A stretch of 64,000 bases of DNA from Paenibacillus sp. RC334 (lineage in GTDB: Bacteria > Bacillota > Bacilli > Paenibacillales > Paenibacillaceae): positions 3,534,001 to 3,598,000 of the forward strand of contig NZ_CP125370.1 of NCBI RefSeq assembly GCF_030034735.1. The letters are read 5' to 3'. Shown piece by piece: positions 37,097 to 45,410 of this stretch (within the stretch, counting starts at the first letter, position 1; each line of letters opens with the position of its first letter). Below the pieces are notes generated by a model. The model was not told the DNA's origin, did no database searches, and worked only from the letters and a program-made list of their open reading frames with translations. Both the position numbers and the translations under genes were made by a program.

Positions 37097-37477
37097 TCGT
37101 TTGTCATGGCTTCCAAGCTTTTTTAAGATCAATAAATCGTTTTAAAGTATCTAAGATTATGAGTGGAGCCTGACCTACTGTATAAGTGTTGTCAGGCCCT
37201 TCAGTTACTTTCTTTGTTGCCCGTATTCGGCTTTTTGCACCCTCCAGTGGACGTGTGCCAGTATCCAGCGTCACGAACATGGCCGTGTAGTTCGAAGCTC
37301 AACAAACGTTTTTCGTTAGGTACAGCTAATATCACAGTCAGCACATCAACATCGACCGAACTGCTGGCCCTCTGTCTTTTGTTTCTTTACAGTAACCAGA
37401 TGGTTATTAAATAATTGTCGCCTATCGGTCCCGTTGCCCGCGTTCGGATTAATACACCGTAATCTTGACAAAACAAA
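37097..37477. other. Intergenic stretch without a recognisable gene
   Basis: 381 bp between EIIBC and the tRNA terminator. The longest reading frame (37163-37414, plus) is rich in Leu, Ser and Cys, has no ribosome binding site and resembles no family I know; I do not call it. Composition resembles the surrounding genes, so it could be an old gene remnant, but I cannot identify one. Confidence 0.4.
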
Positions 37478-37511
37478 AAACGCCCCTCCGGATAGTAACG
37501 GTGAGGCGTTT
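37478..37511 (-). terminator. Terminator of the tRNA-Leu gene
   Basis: Minus strand: AAACGCC ... GGCGTTTTTTG, stem with inner CCG/CGG pairing, ending in a long T run. About 100 bp downstream of the tRNA on the minus strand. Confidence 0.65.
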
Positions 37512-37518
37512 CGTTGGC

Positions 37519-37557
37519 CCTGTATACCTATAACGGAACATTCCGCAGATATACAGG
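37519..37557. repeat. Nested inverted repeat
   Basis: Outer arms CCTGTATA/TATACAGG enclose an inner palindrome CGGAACATTCCG. Can form a two-tier hairpin on either strand between the tRNA and its terminator. Its role is unknown; it may be part of the tRNA transcript trailer. Confidence 0.5.
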
Positions 37558-37613
37558 ACCTCTTGTTATTTTCGTACATTTAACTCTGATGTGACCGTGG
37601 TAAAGCATACTAA

Positions 37614-37699
37614 TGCCGAGGACCGGGATCGAACCGGTACGGTAGTCACCTACCGCAGGATTTTAAGTCCTGTGCGTCTGCCAATTCCGCCACCCCGGC
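37614..37699 (-). tRNA. tRNA-Leu (anticodon TAA)
   Basis: 86 nt on the minus strand, starting GCCGGGG and ending CCTCGGC-A. The 7-bp acceptor stem pairs fully with one G-U. The D-loop, the anticodon stem with loop CTTAAAA (anticodon TAA) and the long variable arm CGGTAGGTGACTACCG, typical of leucine tRNAs, are all present. The T arm is ACCGG-TTCGATC-CCGGT. No encoded CCA. Confidence 0.96.
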
Positions 37700-37947
37700 A
37701 TAAATTTAGGAACGCTATTTTTCATACTTACTTGACTTATAAGTATCGGAGAAACATCCAGCTTATGTACAAAATGGTTCTCGCTATGTAAATACCGTTT
37801 TATTGGGCACCAACATATAATACGACAATTTCATCGAGTTGTAAAGTGTTTTTTTCTAAAACAATAAAATTTCTTTTTTGTATAACTTGGGCCCATTTGA
37901 ATTACAATAATAAACGTCTTTCCAAACTACCAGAAGGGGTGTTACGA

Positions 37948-38106
37948 ATGCGTGAAGGTATGATTCCAGCTGTTCTTGGAACGGTAGTATCGGCTTCAGG
38001 CGCTGTGTTGCTGAGCAGTAAGTACAAGCTTGCGGCTACAGGCATTCTCGGTTTCGGACTGGCTCATGTTGTTCTGGGAGCGATTGATCTGATTGAGCAT
38101 CGCTAG
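37948..38106 (+). CDS. Small hydrophobic protein, unknown function
   Basis: 52 residues from the ATG with AAGGGGTG upstream; the longer frame to 37846 lacks a site. Begins MREGMIPAVLGTVVSASGAV and continues with two hydrophobic helices, ending HVVLGAIDLIEHR. Followed by a terminator, so it is a single-gene unit. Likely a small membrane protein; function unknown. Confidence 0.65.
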   Translation: MREGMIPAVLGTVVSASGAVLLSSKYKLAATGILGFGLAHVVLGAIDLIEHR

Positions 38107-38119
38107 TCGTTTGGGAAGT

Positions 38120-38147
38120 GCCGGGCGGGAGCTATTTCCTCCCCGGC
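38120..38147 (+). terminator. Terminator after the 37948 gene
   Basis: Stem GCCGGG-GGGAG/CTCC-CCGGC with a TATTTC loop, followed by TTTATTATTAT. Confidence 0.7.
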
Positions 38148-38240
38148 TTTATTATTATAGCCGCTTTAGCTGCCTTGAGCGTTAACGTTTATATAAAGCG
38201 TACAATATGCTTGCACTCGTAAAGGAGCGTGTGATGTATT

Positions 38241-38432
38241 ATGAAAGAAAACATTAGGGAAGAAAAGAATCGCACCGTCGATCAGGTCGAACATGAACAG
38301 TCGTTAGATCAGCGCGAGCCAGGCTTTAATCGTATTCCTGACATCAATGCCGATACTCCTGCTGCTACAGATATGATTGATGAAGCTATAAACCGTGGCC
38401 TGGACAAGCTTCGTAACGATTTTACAGATTAA
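38241..38432 (+). CDS. Small acidic protein, unknown function
   Basis: 63 residues, charged and acidic: begins MKENIREEKNRTVDQVEHEQ and ends INRGLDKLRNDFTD. AAAGGAG lies 13 bp upstream of the ATG, a long spacing. No membrane segment or signal peptide. Stands alone, in line with the preceding small gene. Family not recognised. Confidence 0.55.
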   Translation: MKENIREEKNRTVDQVEHEQSLDQREPGFNRIPDINADTPAATDMIDEAINRGLDKLRNDFTD

Positions 38433-38504
38433 AACCTGGGTCATAGGGCACGGGTTACTTAAGTAGCATTTAACTAAACAGCCTTATATAGTGATTCCTA
38501 GAGA

Positions 38505-38658
38505 TCACTTGAAAATAAGCATAAACCAGCCAATAATCGAGACCCAAAGCACAACACTAATCAGGATTCCCCATACGATACCTACTGAGAAATTCCCTTC
38601 ACTCTTCGGTACAGCATGGCCCAAATTTCATTCTAAGCTTCATTTGATTCCAGTTCAT
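38505..38658 (-). pseudogene. Small membrane protein, interrupted by a +1 frameshift
   Basis: A strong ribosome binding site (AAGGAGGGGG) stands before the ATG at 38658. The frame reads MNWNQMKLRMKFG and would stop after CCTEE, but in the next frame it continues as HAVPKSEGNFSVGIVWGILI and SVVLWVSIIGWFMLIFK to 38505. Dropping one base at 38618-38622 (GGCCC on the plus strand) gives a 50-residue protein with one membrane helix. Total length fits exactly one inserted base. The core WGILIS..LW recurs in the small protein at 11998-12090, so both probably belong to one family. Confidence 0.6.
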
Positions 38659-38756
38659 AGAACCCCCTCCTTAAGTTCTATTTCGGAATATGAAGCTCAT
38701 TTATGTAGATCAATAGTCATGTTTTTCAAAAAAATAAAAAAGGGTTTTTTGTCCTA

Positions 38757-39086
38757 TCATCCAGATCGGGGAAAAAGTATTACGGCTATTCCGACCAAGC
38801 AAATCAAGCCACCCACGATATCGTACAAATCAGGTGTCTTTTTATCAATCCACCATCCCCATGCAATGGAAAGGACTATAAAGACACCCCCGTATGCTGC
38901 ATACACACGCCCAAAGGAGGAGAAAACCTGAAAGGTCGCAATGACTCCGTAGACAGCCAAAATCACCCCGCCGCAAAGTCCGACATACCATGTCTTCCCT
39001 TCACGCAGCCACTGCCAGATCAAGTACCCTCCCCCAATTTCGGCTATGCCAGCCAGCATAAAAAGTAACGCTGCCTTTAACACCAC
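38757..39086 (-). CDS. YnfA/UPF0060-family small membrane protein
   Basis: 109 residues with four hydrophobic segments. Family signature seen in [37 protein letters not shown] and [19 protein letters not shown]. Distant relatives of small multidrug transporters; function not established. Start is GTG with AGGGGTG upstream. Encoded between two small-protein genes on the same strand; no clear operon link. Confidence 0.92.
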   Translation of the reverse strand: MVLKAALLFMLAGIAEIGGGYLIWQWLREGKTWYVGLCGGVILAVYGVIATFQVFSSFGRVYAAYGGVFIVLSIAWGWWIDKKTPDLYDIVGGLICLVGIAVILFPRSG

Positions 39087-39137
39087 TTCACACCCCTGTT
39101 CTTCTAATCTTCTTGGTTTTATTTTTAGATGTTATCC

Positions 39138-39320
39138 TTAGAGCACTCGACCTAAAATAATAATCAACGCAATCACGCCAACCAGAATAAGCAGATTGCT
39201 GACCTGACGCCATAAGCCAGAGGCTCCCTCAGAGTGAAGCTTCCGCTGGTTCGCATCAAAATTCGCTTTGGCTCCTTCAGCATCTACAGGGCTAGAAAAC
39301 GGTCGGTTATCTTCATTCAT
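39138..39320 (-). CDS. Small single-pass membrane protein, unknown function
   Basis: 60 residues: polar N terminus (MNEDNRPFSSPVDAEGAKAN) and C-terminal hydrophobic helix (LLILVGVIALIIILGRVL). Start supported by AAGGGGG. It may be anchored by its C-terminal helix. Likely in the same orientation group as the YnfA-like gene, 51 bp apart. Family not recognised. Confidence 0.65.
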   Translation of the reverse strand: MNEDNRPFSSPVDAEGAKANFDANQRKLHSEGASGLWRQVSNLLILVGVIALIIILGRVL

Positions 39321-39670
39321 GTGAATGGCCCCCTTATCAATATCACCTTAATGATACCAAACTTTCCCGCTGATTTCGCGTTGATTTTATACTCATGCTT
39401 ACTGTATATTTCCCACTTCTCCTGCATATTTATGAAGTGTACAACTATGTGTCAATATTTCACTGAATATAGAGTACGATGGCGAATCAAGGCAGAGTAG
39501 GTATTTTGACACCTTTTATTGCAGGACGGTAGTTATGGTATAATTTAGTCAACTTAATTAGATTGTAACGAGAGTACAACTACTTGCCTACCTATATTGA
39601 ATTCACATTCATGAATCCGCACCCGGTTACAACCTGCATATTCTGATTGTAATTTAGGAGGAGGATACCG
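39321..39670. other. Intergenic region with a TATAAT box
   Basis: 350 bp without a gene. A perfect TATAAT lies at 39539-39544 in the direction of the 39671 gene, but I found no -35 at a normal distance. Otherwise AT-rich sequence without clear repeats. Confidence 0.4.
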
Positions 39671-39949
39671 ATGTCCCCAATCATTTTAGCTACTTTAATG
39701 TTAACGGGCATGTTTTTATTTCAGGTAGCCATCGTTCTGGGCATCATACACTGGATTTCCAAGTGTAGCCGCCGTCCAGCGCAAACCAAAATGGTTCTTA
39801 CCATGGGTTTGCTTGCGTTGATTTTCGGCTTCCTTCTGCTGGAAAGCTGGATATATTCACAGGAACCGAACTGGTTGGTTTTCTCCTGTTTGCTAATAAT
39901 CCTCATTAGCGCATGTATCCAGCTGAGAAAGCGCAAAGAAAACTTGTAA
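39671..39949 (+). CDS. Small membrane protein, unknown function
   Basis: 92 residues with three hydrophobic segments (ATLMLTGMFLFQVAIVLGII, TKMVLTMGLLALIFGFLLLE, WLVFSCLLIILISACI) and a basic C-terminal tail. GGAGGAGG precedes the ATG. It lies 32 bp before the GH26 gene, so the two might share a transcript. Family not recognised. Confidence 0.65.
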   Translation: MSPIILATLMLTGMFLFQVAIVLGIIHWISKCSRRPAQTKMVLTMGLLALIFGFLLLESWIYSQEPNWLVFSCLLIILISACIQLRKRKENL

Positions 39950-39981
39950 TTTCATCATGATGTCATCAAAGGAGGAGCGCC

Positions 39982-41012
39982 ATGAAATCTCACTCAATAC
40001 GCTTTTGGTTGCAAAGGGTGCTACTGCTACTACTTGTTTTACTATTCAGTGTCTTACAGCAATCGTTCATTATAGCTGATGCCGCTCCGCCTGTTAATTC
40101 CCAGGCCTCTGCCAAAGCCAGGCAACTACTCACCTACCTTTCCAATGTGCCGGGGGGTACGCTAATTTCCGGGCAGCATGATTATTTGGAGGCACCGGAT
40201 GAACAAAATAACAAGCTACAACAAATCAGCGGACAATATGCAGGACTCCATGGCTATGAGTTTGGAGGATTAGCCAATCAGTCCCACGCAGCCTTACAAG
40301 AGCAACGTCTGCGTGTTGTGGACAGTGCGATCAGTGGAGCCAGTCTGGCGGGATTGTAGCGATCACCTTTCATCAGGCGTTACCAGGTAAACCGAAAACG
40401 TGGAAAAACGTGCAAACCAAGCTCAGTCAGGCGGAATTTAATCGTTACATCACACCGGGTACCCCGCAATATCAACAGCTGATTGCAGATATTGATGAGG
40501 TTGCACTCTCCCTCAAAACCTTGCGGGATGCAGATGTGCCTGTTTTGTGGAGACCCTATCATGAAATGAACGGTAACTGGTTCTGGTGGGGGAACAAACA
40601 AAATTACGCCAAACTGTGGAATGTGATGTATGACCGATTCGTTAATGTTCATCATCTAGATAATCTGTTATGGGTATGGAGTCCGAATGCACCGAACGTA
40701 TACAGCACACCGTACAGTCGAACTTTTCCAGGCATAAACAGAGTGGATATTCTCGCAGCTGACATATACAATAATGATTACAAAGCCTCTTATTACACCG
40801 GACTGCTCAAGCTTGCACAAGGCAAGCCGATTGGAATTGGAGAAAGTAATATTCTGCCGAGCGCCAATGTACTAAAAAATCAACCCGCCTGGGCTTATGC
40901 CATGACTTGGGGAAAGGAACTATCCACAACCAATTCGCAATCAGCGATCAGAACATTTATGAATCAAAATAATATTATCACACGGGACCTTCTCAACGAG
41001 GCTCTGCGCTGA
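39982..41012 (+). pseudogene. Secreted GH26 beta-mannanase, interrupted by a -1 frameshift
   Basis: Start with AAAGGAGGAG, then a signal peptide (FWLQRVLLLLLVLLFSVLQQ..ADAA). The N-terminal piece includes GTLISGQHDYLEAP and GGLANQ. It runs into a stop after SGASLAGL; the other frame continues GIVAITFHQALPGK... The break is at GGG 40350-40352; one more G restores a 343-residue protein. The second part has the GH26 acid/base motif VLWRPYHEMNGNWFWWG and nucleophile in IGIGESN. GH26 cuts beta-1,4-mannan. A terminator follows. Either a nonfunctional gene or a base-call error. Confidence 0.85.
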
Positions 41013-41018
41013 AATAAC

Positions 41019-41064
41019 AAAAAAAGCTTCAACTTCGCTCTATGAGTGAAATTGAAGCTTTTTT
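41019..41064 (+). terminator. Terminator after GH26 gene
   Basis: Stem AAAAAAGCTTCAA / TTGAAGCTTTTTT with a mostly unpaired loop, T run at its end. Confidence 0.8.
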
Positions 41065-41080
41065 GAGTCTAACCAAGCGC

Positions 41081-41296
41081 TTAACTATTTCTAATCACTT
41101 CTTCCAGATCAATATCGGCATACGCCTCTTCACCGAGATGCACAGATACAATGGTATAGATCCGCTTGGTCAATCTCGACATCAGTCGATCTCCCGGCGC
41201 TACTGAATATTCTTCCCGATAATCTCCAATTTTATGAAAACCGCTGGACATATGGATGTACAAACTGCCTCTTCGTGTTTTACCATGTACCAACAT
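41081..41296 (-). CDS. Small protein, unknown function
   Basis: 71 residues from the ATG at 41296, preceded by AGGAGGAG with 5-bp spacing; the frame extends to 41332 but that start has no site. Begins MLVHGKTRRGSLYIHMSSGF and ends DIDLEEVIRNS: a small, beta-rich-looking soluble protein with the pattern HKIGDYREEYSVAPGDRLM. No signal or membrane segment. Family not recognised. Confidence 0.6.
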   Translation of the reverse strand: MLVHGKTRRGSLYIHMSSGFHKIGDYREEYSVAPGDRLMSRLTKRIYTIVSVHLGEEAYADIDLEEVIRNS

Positions 41297-41386
41297 CAAA
41301 TCTCCTCCTGCTGTAACCATTCCTAATTTCATCTGTTACATGTATATCGGTCAGAATAAGATATGATATAAGTCCGCGTTTAAACC

Positions 41387-41425
41387 AAACGGGCCTGCCA
41401 GTAATATGACAGACCCGTTTTTGCA
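41387..41425. terminator. Hairpin between the small protein gene and gldA
   Basis: Arms AAACGGG-CTG / CAG-CCCGTTT and a T run on the plus strand. It lies after gldA in the minus direction, so it probably ends gldA transcription despite the weaker minus-strand T run. Confidence 0.5.
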
Positions 41426-41453
41426 AAAGATATTTTCGTTCTTTAGGGAAAAA

Positions 41454-42557
41454 CTATCCCTGATAGGATTCTGCAATCGCATTTGCCGCAATGATGGCGT
41501 TGTACACGTCAGCAGGACTGACCGGAAACGGCATATTGACCATCGTGTCATTCGATGCACAGGCAGCTTCGGCTACTTGACGCCATTCAGCCTCGACAAA
41601 CTCCTCTACACCCAGATCACGAAGCGTCAATGGAAGACCTACATCCTTAACCAGTTTGATGACCGTTTCCAGTTCCTCTTTCGGTGCATTTTCCAGCACC
41701 AGCTGAGTTAGCAAGCCGAATGTGACCTTCTCGCCATGCTGTGCTTTATGCAGTAAAGGAACAGCCGTCATGCCATTATGAATCGCATGAGCTGCTGCCA
41801 AACCACCTGATTCCGCACCAACACCACTCAGATAAATTGTCGCTTCAATGGTATCTTCCACCGCACGAGTATATACTTTACGATCCACCGCAAGCTTGGC
41901 TTTCACGGCATTTTCCAGCAATGTATCATAACAGAGACGGGCAAGCCCCAGCCCTGTGGTGGAAGGCTTGTTCAGCACGAGGTTGTCCCCATTGGACTGA
42001 TAACAAGCCCGCGCTTCAAAATAAGTAGCCAGCGCATCGCCGATGCCAGCTGCGAAGAAACGTGCAGGCGCCGCTGCCAGAATGCCCGTATCTGCGAGTA
42101 CAACGTCGGGATTGGTTGGCAGGAACAAATACTCATCAAAGGAGCCATCTTTCTTGTAGATAACCGCAAGGGCTGTACAAGGGGCATCCGTAGAAGCAAT
42201 CGTCGGGAAAATAACGACAGGCAGCTTTTCATAGTAAGCCGTTGCCTTAGCGGTATCCAGCGTTTTCCCGCCGCCGATTCCTATAATGATGTTAGCGCTA
42301 TGTTTGCGCACCAATTCCCGGTTACGCTCAATTTCTTCTTTAGTACATTCATATTGAAATTTCTCGAAAATGGCCTGATTGCCAGCCGCTTCAATAGAAG
42401 CGCCAGCCTCCCTTTGAGCCCTTTCAAGTATAAACTCATCGCAAATAATAAAGGCTTTATCGCCATAATCCTTAATGTAGTCATTTAACGACGAGAGCAG
42501 ATTTTGGCCAGAAATAAATTTCTTGGGTGAAGTGACGGACCTTACAACGTTTGTCAT
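41454..42557 (-). CDS. gldA: Glycerol dehydrogenase
   Basis: 367 residues, standard length. NAD-binding GIGGGKTLDTAK at about 93-104, FPTIASTDAPC, zinc-site residues in GIGDALATYFEARACY, AAHAIHNGM and HGEKVTFGL. Oxidises glycerol to dihydroxyacetone with NAD. Start ATG has AAGGAGG. It is a single gene; 133 bp separate it from the upstream acetyltransferase gene on the same strand. Confidence 0.95.
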   Translation of the reverse strand: MTNVVRSVTSPKKFISGQNLLSSLNDYIKDYGDKAFIICDEFILERAQREAGASIEAAGNQAIFEKFQYECTKEEIERNRELVRKHSANIIIGIGGGKTLDTAKATAYYEKLPVVIFPTIASTDAPCTALAVIYKKDGSFDEYLFLPTNPDVVLADTGILAAAPARFFAAGIGDALATYFEARACYQSNGDNLVLNKPSTTGLGLARLCYDTLLENAVKAKLAVDRKVYTRAVEDTIEATIYLSGVGAESGGLAAAHAIHNGMTAVPLLHKAQHGEKVTFGLLTQLVLENAPKEELETVIKLVKDVGLPLTLRDLGVEEFVEAEWRQVAEAACASNDTMVNMPFPVSPADVYNAIIAANAIAESYQG

Positions 42558-42690
42558 GTAAATTCCTCCTTAGCTTTGACTCACACCGAAAACACTATGT
42601 ATCTCAGTATGTGACAACTTAACTATAGACCTCTTTTGACCCTGTTAAAAGACTGTTTATGGAATATTTTATGAACAAATTGTGTATCTC

Positions 42691-43239
42691 TCAAACTTTA
42701 ACGCTTTCATTCCATTCGGAATACAGCATCCCCATCATAATACGGTCGTAACTGTTGCCATCACGAAGAACAGCCGAACGAACCCTGCCCTCAAGCTGGA
42801 AACCCGCCTTTTCGTAGGTTCGAATGGCCTGTTCATTGTACTCAATAACATCCAGACCGACCCGATTCAAATTTAATTCGTAAAAAGCATAACGAAGAAT
42901 GAGACGCACCGCTTCCGCACCGTATCCCTTCCCACGGTAGTCCGTATTGCCTATGCCAATCGCCAACTGGCCGATCCGATTATTCCACTCAATCCCGTGA
43001 ATGGCCACAAATCCGATCAGGACATCATCTGCTAACGTTCTCAACCGGAAATAGACCTCATTCGAACTGGGTGAACCTTCCGATTCCATTTGCTTCAGCG
43101 TATAAGGAAGTGCCAAGTCCGTATCCACATTTCGCAGATACTCCGCATCCTCTCCCCATTTGAACATCGTTTCGGCATCTTCTTCCCTGACAGCGGATAG
43201 TTTAATCCGGTCCCCATAAAATAAATTTTCGATTGTCAT
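42691..43239 (-). CDS. GNAT-family N-acetyltransferase (RimJ/RimL-like)
   Basis: 182 residues. GNAT signs: RLRTLADDVLIGFVAIHGIE, the acetyl-CoA loop RGKGYGAEAVRLILRYAF and LNRVGLDVIEYNEQAIRTYE then KAGFQLEGRVRSAVLRDGNS. Probably acetylates an N-terminal amine or small molecule. Start has AGGAGATGGAG. The acceptor substrate is not predictable. Confidence 0.88.
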   Translation of the reverse strand: MTIENLFYGDRIKLSAVREEDAETMFKWGEDAEYLRNVDTDLALPYTLKQMESEGSPSSNEVYFRLRTLADDVLIGFVAIHGIEWNNRIGQLAIGIGNTDYRGKGYGAEAVRLILRYAFYELNLNRVGLDVIEYNEQAIRTYEKAGFQLEGRVRSAVLRDGNSYDRIMMGMLYSEWNESVKV

Positions 43240-43505
43240 GACACTCCATCTCCTGTTTTATGTTGTCCCATTTTCGCTCTAGCTATTATGCTATTAAACG
43301 TCCGCAATATAAGCCCCCTCAGGAATTCAATGTATAAACTTTACAAAACAATCGGACAAAACACAAACAAATAGCCATAAACTATCCATTCATCCTTTTT
43401 TATAGAAAAATATCCCTGATTCTGATAGACTATAATCAGTCTAATCCCCTACATATTTGTATAAAGGACCGGGACTATAGTCATGAACAGAAAGGAAGAG
43501 TAAGG

Positions 43506-43757
43506 ATGAACAAACAATCCAAAATCATCTCCATCGCACTGGCATCGGCTCTAGTATTCAGCGTTTCTCTTCAATTCGCCCCCACCGTGGAGGCCAAAAA
43601 ATCAAAAAAATCCCATAAATCAGCTACGCAAAGTTCCGTCTATTACAAAAACTGTACAGCTGTTAAAAAGGCAGGTAAGGCACCTCTCTACAAAGGTGAT
43701 CCCGGCTACCGCTTAGCACTCGACCGTGATCATGACGGAATTGCCTGCGAAAAATAA
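43506..43757 (+). CDS. Secreted excalibur-domain protein
   Basis: 83 residues. Signal peptide ends before AKKSKKSHKSATQ (VEA cleavage). A short Lys/Ser linker leads into the excalibur domain: YYKNCTAVKKAGKAPLYKGD, then the calcium-like loop DRDHDGIACEK, with two conserved cysteines. Excalibur domains are extracellular and often paired with nucleases; here alone. Start has GAAAGGAAGAG. Confidence 0.88.
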   Translation: MNKQSKIISIALASALVFSVSLQFAPTVEAKKSKKSHKSATQSSVYYKNCTAVKKAGKAPLYKGDPGYRLALDRDHDGIACEK

Positions 43758-43789
43758 TCTCTCATTACAATTGAATGGGTATAATGCAC

Positions 43790-43819
43790 AAAAAGACCCT
43801 GCGGCCGCAAGGTCTTTTT
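43790..43819. terminator. Bidirectional terminator
   Basis: AAAAAGACC-TGCGGCCGCA-GGTCTTTTT: long stem with T runs on both strands between the convergent excalibur and KAS III-like genes. The top contains a NotI site. Confidence 0.85.
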
Positions 43820-43827
43820 CATATTCC

Positions 43828-44814
43828 TTAATATTTAAACAGCATAGCAACCAGCTGATATCCGGCTCCAATTGTCCAGAACAGCACATAATCACCGCGG
43901 CGGATGCGACCGGATTCAATCCCTTCATACAAGGCAATGAACGGGCTGCTGGTACCCGTGTAGCCATAGCGATCACCCACATAGATCATTTGGGCATCCT
44001 CCAGCTTCAAGTGCTCCTGAATCTTCAACACATTTGCCAGCGAAAACTGGGACAGGCAATAAGCCCGTATATCCTGAGGCGCCAGTCCGTTCTTCTTCAA
44101 AATGCGTTCAAGCAGCTCAAATGTAGGGGGCAAGGCCATATTAGCGTCAAACGGAAGCCACTGAATATATTTTCCCGGAGCATCTGCTTGGAGTGTTGCC
44201 GCTAATCCCTGAGCCGGGTACAAAATTTTATCTATGTTGACCGGGTCCGTAAAATACATAGAATCCATAAAACCTGTATCCTCTTCTGTACGCTCCAAAA
44301 TAACCGCACAAGCGGCATCCCCATAATTGGCATAAGTAATTTCATCCTCAGGGCCAGAAACAAGTGAATTATAATCCGAACCAATGATAAGTGCTGTCCT
44401 CACGTCAGGACTAGACAGCATGGATCGGCTGGCTTGATCGACAGCCACCGTCATGCCTGCACAATTCGCGTTAGAATCCATGACAACCACGTCATGTCTG
44501 GCCTCAATCGCTTGATGAATAAATAGGGCATTCATAGGGAACAGTGACTCTGGGACTTGGGTGGAAAACACGATCATGTCCACATCACGGCCTGTCATTT
44601 GAGCCTGATCCAGCGCTTTCTTGGCAGCCGCGATCCCCATCGCCAAACCGTTCTCGTCCGGGTGATCAATAATGTAACGCTTTTTCCTGCCCATATGCTC
44701 CATGAAGCGCCGAATATCTTTGCCCTGTTTGCCAAAATGACGGATATAATATTCGTTATCTACTGAATGAGGCGGATGATACACACCCAATGCCTTTATT
44801 CTAATATGGCTCAT
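43828..44814 (-). CDS. Ketoacyl-ACP synthase III-like protein with altered catalytic triad
   Basis: 328 residues with the FabH/thiolase fold. The reactive cysteine is present as C118 in SNANCAGM. Aligning to FabH, the catalytic histidine of PHQAN is replaced by S255 (YCLSQFSLANV) and the catalytic asparagine of GNTS is replaced by Y285 (YGYTGTSSPF). Thus decarboxylative condensation by the standard mechanism is unlikely; acyl transfer or another C-C chemistry is possible, as in other KAS III relatives. A STAS-like protein gene lies 53 bp upstream on the same strand. Start has AAGGGGGAACC. Function is unassigned beyond the family. Confidence 0.82.
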   Translation of the reverse strand: MSHIRIKALGVYHPPHSVDNEYYIRHFGKQGKDIRRFMEHMGRKKRYIIDHPDENGLAMGIAAAKKALDQAQMTGRDVDMIVFSTQVPESLFPMNALFIHQAIEARHDVVVMDSNANCAGMTVAVDQASRSMLSSPDVRTALIIGSDYNSLVSGPEDEITYANYGDAACAVILERTEEDTGFMDSMYFTDPVNIDKILYPAQGLAATLQADAPGKYIQWLPFDANMALPPTFELLERILKKNGLAPQDIRAYCLSQFSLANVLKIQEHLKLEDAQMIYVGDRYGYTGTSSPFIALYEGIESGRIRRGDYVLFWTIGAGYQLVAMLFKY

Positions 44815-44867
44815 CAGCAGGTTCCCCCTTACACATTCATCTCGCTGTTTGTCACCGCTTCAGAACA

Positions 44868-45218
44868 TTATTGTACGACGATATCTACGTTGTTTAATCC
44901 CGCTTCACGTGCTACACGACCGAGTTGCATTTTAATAATCGTTTGTTGAAGGCTGATAACAAAAATCACTTTGGCAAATCCGGTCTCTTTATACCGTACA
45001 AAAGAACCTTTCAGTTTTTCTACTTCTCCTGGGCCCAGCAGTGCCAATTGGGTACAGTCTACTTTGAGCGTAAAGCTGGAAGCCTGAATAGAGGAAGTCT
45101 TGGATACATACTCATTGACAAAACTATCATACTCAGTCGGGCTAAACACACCGTTCACCGCCATATGTACCGTTTTAATGGTTTGATCCACTTCGATGCT
45201 GTAAGGATTTTGACTCAT
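44868..45218 (-). CDS. STAS-like (anti-sigma antagonist fold) protein
   Basis: 116 residues. Sequence pattern of a small alpha/beta protein: KTVHMAVNGVFSPTEYDSFV, then SSFTLKVDCTQLALLGPGEV and VIFVISLQQTIIKMQLGRVA, resembling STAS domains (SpoIIAA-like). No phosphorylatable serine motif could be assigned. AAAGGAG precedes the ATG. It lies 53 bp upstream of the KAS III-like gene on the same strand and probably forms a two-gene operon with it. Confidence 0.55.
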   Translation of the reverse strand: MSQNPYSIEVDQTIKTVHMAVNGVFSPTEYDSFVNEYVSKTSSIQASSFTLKVDCTQLALLGPGEVEKLKGSFVRYKETGFAKVIFVISLQQTIIKMQLGRVAREAGLNNVDIVVQ

Positions 45219-45410
45219 TTCAGTAAGACTCCTTTGAAATCATATTTTTTACTATTAATAGTATCGGAAAAATATGTAGAAATTTTAATATTAAAATAGA
45301 GAAATCGACACTAATATATTACAAATTTGTGAATATGCAAAAAAAGCCGCCACTGCTCCTGGCTACAGGGAGCAACTGACGACTAACGAGTTACGTGTTC
45401 TTACGTTGAA

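Noticed and set aside
37163..37414. 83-residue reading frame downstream of EIIBC
   Set aside because: No ribosome binding site and no resemblance to a known protein; kept only as an unexplained intergenic stretch.
38491..38931. 146-residue plus-strand reading frame
   Set aside because: It is antisense to the YnfA-like gene and the small membrane protein, both of which have good starts and family patterns.
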